Assembly (NCBI GenBank): GCA_014860845.1
Contig: JACZIY010000349.1
Location: 1 to 6,623, forward strand
Direction of reading: 5' to 3'
Length of the DNA stretch: 6,623 nucleotides
DNA from: Anaerolineaceae bacterium
GTDB taxonomy: Bacteria; Chloroflexota; Anaerolineae; Anaerolineales; Anaerolineaceae
A program made the translations under genes and the position numbers. The notes below the pieces were generated by a model. It saw only the letters and a list, made by a program, of their open reading frames with translations, had not been told where the DNA came from and did not search any database. This document shows positions 5,143-6,623 of the stretch, piece by piece (position 1 is the first letter of the stretch; every line of letters begins with the position of its first letter).

Positions 5143-6623
5143 ATGAATTATGAACTCATCGTCTGGTTGATCCCATTAGCTCCACTTCTGGCGTTCTTTA
5201 TCATTTTTTTGGCAACCTATAAAAATAATCGACTAAGCCATTCATTGGCGATTGGCTCAGCTTTAATTTCCTGGTTGCTCAGCATGATCATTTTTGTTTT
5301 TGCCATAACCAATCAAGAGGTCATCGAAAAAGGACTCACCAGTTCCATTTCCTGGTTGCCGACTGCTGAAACATGGTTGAAGATTGGTGTTCAGGTCGAT
5401 GCTCTCACAACAATCACTTTGTTTTTCGTCTCCTGGACGATTTTAATGATCTTTATTTACAGTGTTGGATACCATAATTTTGGTCAACCTGCAGGGGATC
5501 ATGATCGCCCAGGTTTACCACCACATGGAGCTGATATCATAGACCCAGACGGAAAACACCAGCATGTTCCTTCGATTGAACCAATGTATGCCCGGTTTTT
5601 TGGGTTCTTTGGATTATTTGCTTTTGCGATGTATTTGTTGGTGGTCAGCAACAATTTACTAACCCTGTATATTGGCTGGGAAATTATGGGTTTATGCTCG
5701 TATTTGTTGATCGGTTTCTGGTACGCCAAACCTTCTGCAAAGGCAGCTGCCCAGAAAGCTTTTCTAACCACACGTATTGGCGATGTTTTTATGCTCATTG
5801 GCTTGGCAGCTCTCTATACCACCACAGGGAGCCTTCAGTATGAAGTAATTTTTTCTGAAAGTGTTATCCACAATCTCGCCACATCCATTTCACCAATATT
5901 CGGTTTGTCCTGGGCAGGGCTGATCGGATTGCTCATATTTATGGGAGTAGTTGGTAAAAGTTCTCAATTCCCATTGCATGTCTGGTTGCCTGATGCGATG
6001 GAAGGCCCCACACCGGTTTCAGCAATGATTCACGCTGCTACGATGGTTTCAGCTGGTGTTTATCTGGCGATTCGTTTCTTCCCGGTGCTATCAGCAGGAT
6101 GGGATGGAGGAGCAGCACTCACCACACCCATGTTGGTGATGGCTGTGATTGGTTCATTTACAGCATTATTCTCTGCAACCATAGCTGTAGCCCAAAAAGA
6201 TGTAAAAAGAGTGCTAGCCTATTCCACTATCTCGCAATTGGGGTTCATGATTGCCGCTTTGGGTGTTGGTGCCTATATCGCCGCAGCTTTTCATCTGGTA
6301 ACCCACGCCATTTTCAAAGCTTTGTTATTCCTCGGATCAGGATCTATTATTCACGGAATGGAGCATGGGGTATTACATACACAAGAACACATTGATCCTC
6401 AGGATATGTTTAATATGGGTGGGTTGTATAAAAAAATGCCTAAAACATTTGCCACTTTTGTTATCGGTGGATTCGCACTGGCAGGATTCCCCTTTATAAC
6501 TGCTGGCTTTTGGTCCAAAGATGAAATCTTATCTGGTGCATTCAATGGTGGCTTCAGTATTGTATTTTGGGTTTTGGCAATAGCTGCGTTCATAACTGCT
6601 TTTTATACAATGCGGCAAATTTC
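5143..6623 (+). CDS. nuoL: NADH-quinone oxidoreductase subunit L (3' end outside window)
   Basis: 493 complete codons, open at the right edge; the full protein is usually 600-700 residues. NuoL/ND5 is the distal antiporter-like proton channel of complex I, related to MrpA. Conserved elements appear in order: RFFGFFGLF (151-159), WEIMGLCSYLLIGFW (179-193) with the channel glutamate E180 (E. coli E144), TRIGDVFML (210-218), GKSSQFPLHVWLPDAMEGPT (271-290) with K272 (E. coli K229), and PVSAMIHAATMVSAGVYL (291-308). These are followed by KRVLAYSTISQLGFM (355-369), HLVTHAIFKALLFLGSGSII (384-403) and GFWSKDEIL (455-463) with the helix-12 lysine K459 (E. coli K399). All key ionisable residues visible are intact. 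Residues 111-147, between membrane segments, form a His/Asp/Pro-rich insertion absent from the short E. coli loop. Other antiporter-like subunits (NuoM, NuoN) and MrpA are alternatives, but the motifs and position after nuoK favour NuoL. Confidence 0.96.
   Translation, partial: MNYELIVWLIPLAPLLAFFIIFLATYKNNRLSHSLAIGSALISWLLSMIIFVFAITNQEVIEKGLTSSISWLPTAETWLKIGVQVDALTTITLFFVSWTILMIFIYSVGYHNFGQPAGDHDRPGLPPHGADIIDPDGKHQHVPSIEPMYARFFGFFGLFAFAMYLLVVSNNLLTLYIGWEIMGLCSYLLIGFWYAKPSAKAAAQKAFLTTRIGDVFMLIGLAALYTTTGSLQYEVIFSESVIHNLATSISPIFGLSWAGLIGLLIFMGVVGKSSQFPLHVWLPDAMEGPTPVSAMIHAATMVSAGVYLAIRFFPVLSAGWDGGAALTTPMLVMAVIGSFTALFSATIAVAQKDVKRVLAYSTISQLGFMIAALGVGAYIAAAFHLVTHAIFKALLFLGSGSIIHGMEHGVLHTQEHIDPQDMFNMGGLYKKMPKTFATFVIGGFALAGFPFITAGFWSKDEILSGAFNGGFSIVFWVLAIAAFITAFYTMRQI

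Noticed and set aside
6099..6593. Open frames overlapping nuoL in other frames
   Set aside because: The nuoL frame is continuous and carries the conserved antiporter motifs through this stretch, so these are by-products.
5143..6623. nuoL as a broken or frameshifted gene
   Set aside because: Reading from ATG 5143 gives 493 uninterrupted codons with all motifs in order. It is only cut by the window edge.

Overview
The window reads as a stretch of a fairly AT-rich bacterial chromosome, most likely from the phylum Chloroflexota (Anaerolineae-like). This rests on recalled family resemblance, not a search. The clues are a DUF4097-like repeat protein followed by a small two-helix protein with a SHOCT-like N-terminus, a respiratory complex I block ordered nuoA-H-J-K-L, a long NuoH and an insertion in NuoL. 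All genes are on the + strand. No RNA gene, mobile element or CRISPR array is visible.

Layout. Positions 1-1767 hold two closely linked genes. The first enters the window already open, so its start lies upstream. It is a DUF4097-like repeat protein ending in a short helical SHOCT-like module. The second begins with the same kind of module, then has two membrane helices and a small C-terminal domain. A good intrinsic terminator (1781-1811) closes this pair. Positions 1900-2529 hold an unrecognised protein with a membrane helix at each end and a beta-rich domain between. It has no Shine-Dalgarno sequence, and a TATAAT lies six bases before its ATG, so it may be translated from a leaderless transcript. 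Positions 2530-2674 are an intergenic leader with a candidate extended -10 promoter and a short GC-rich patch.

From 2675 to the right edge runs a tightly packed operon for membrane subunits of NADH-quinone oxidoreductase (complex I): nuoA, nuoH, nuoJ, nuoK and the first 493 codons of nuoL. Gaps are 20, 1, -1 and 12 bases. These subunits form the quinone-site floor (NuoA, NuoH) and the proton-translocating arm (NuoJ, NuoK, NuoL). No gene for a peripheral-arm subunit (B, C, D, E, F, G, I) is interspersed, so those must be encoded elsewhere if the complex is complete.

Hand counts suggest GC rises from roughly 32-35% in the left half to about 45-50% in nuoL. The least ordinary elements are the repeat-protein/membrane-protein pair, the unrecognised gene at 1900-2529, and the His/Asp/Pro-rich insertion in NuoL. 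I see no strong sign of a wholly new system.
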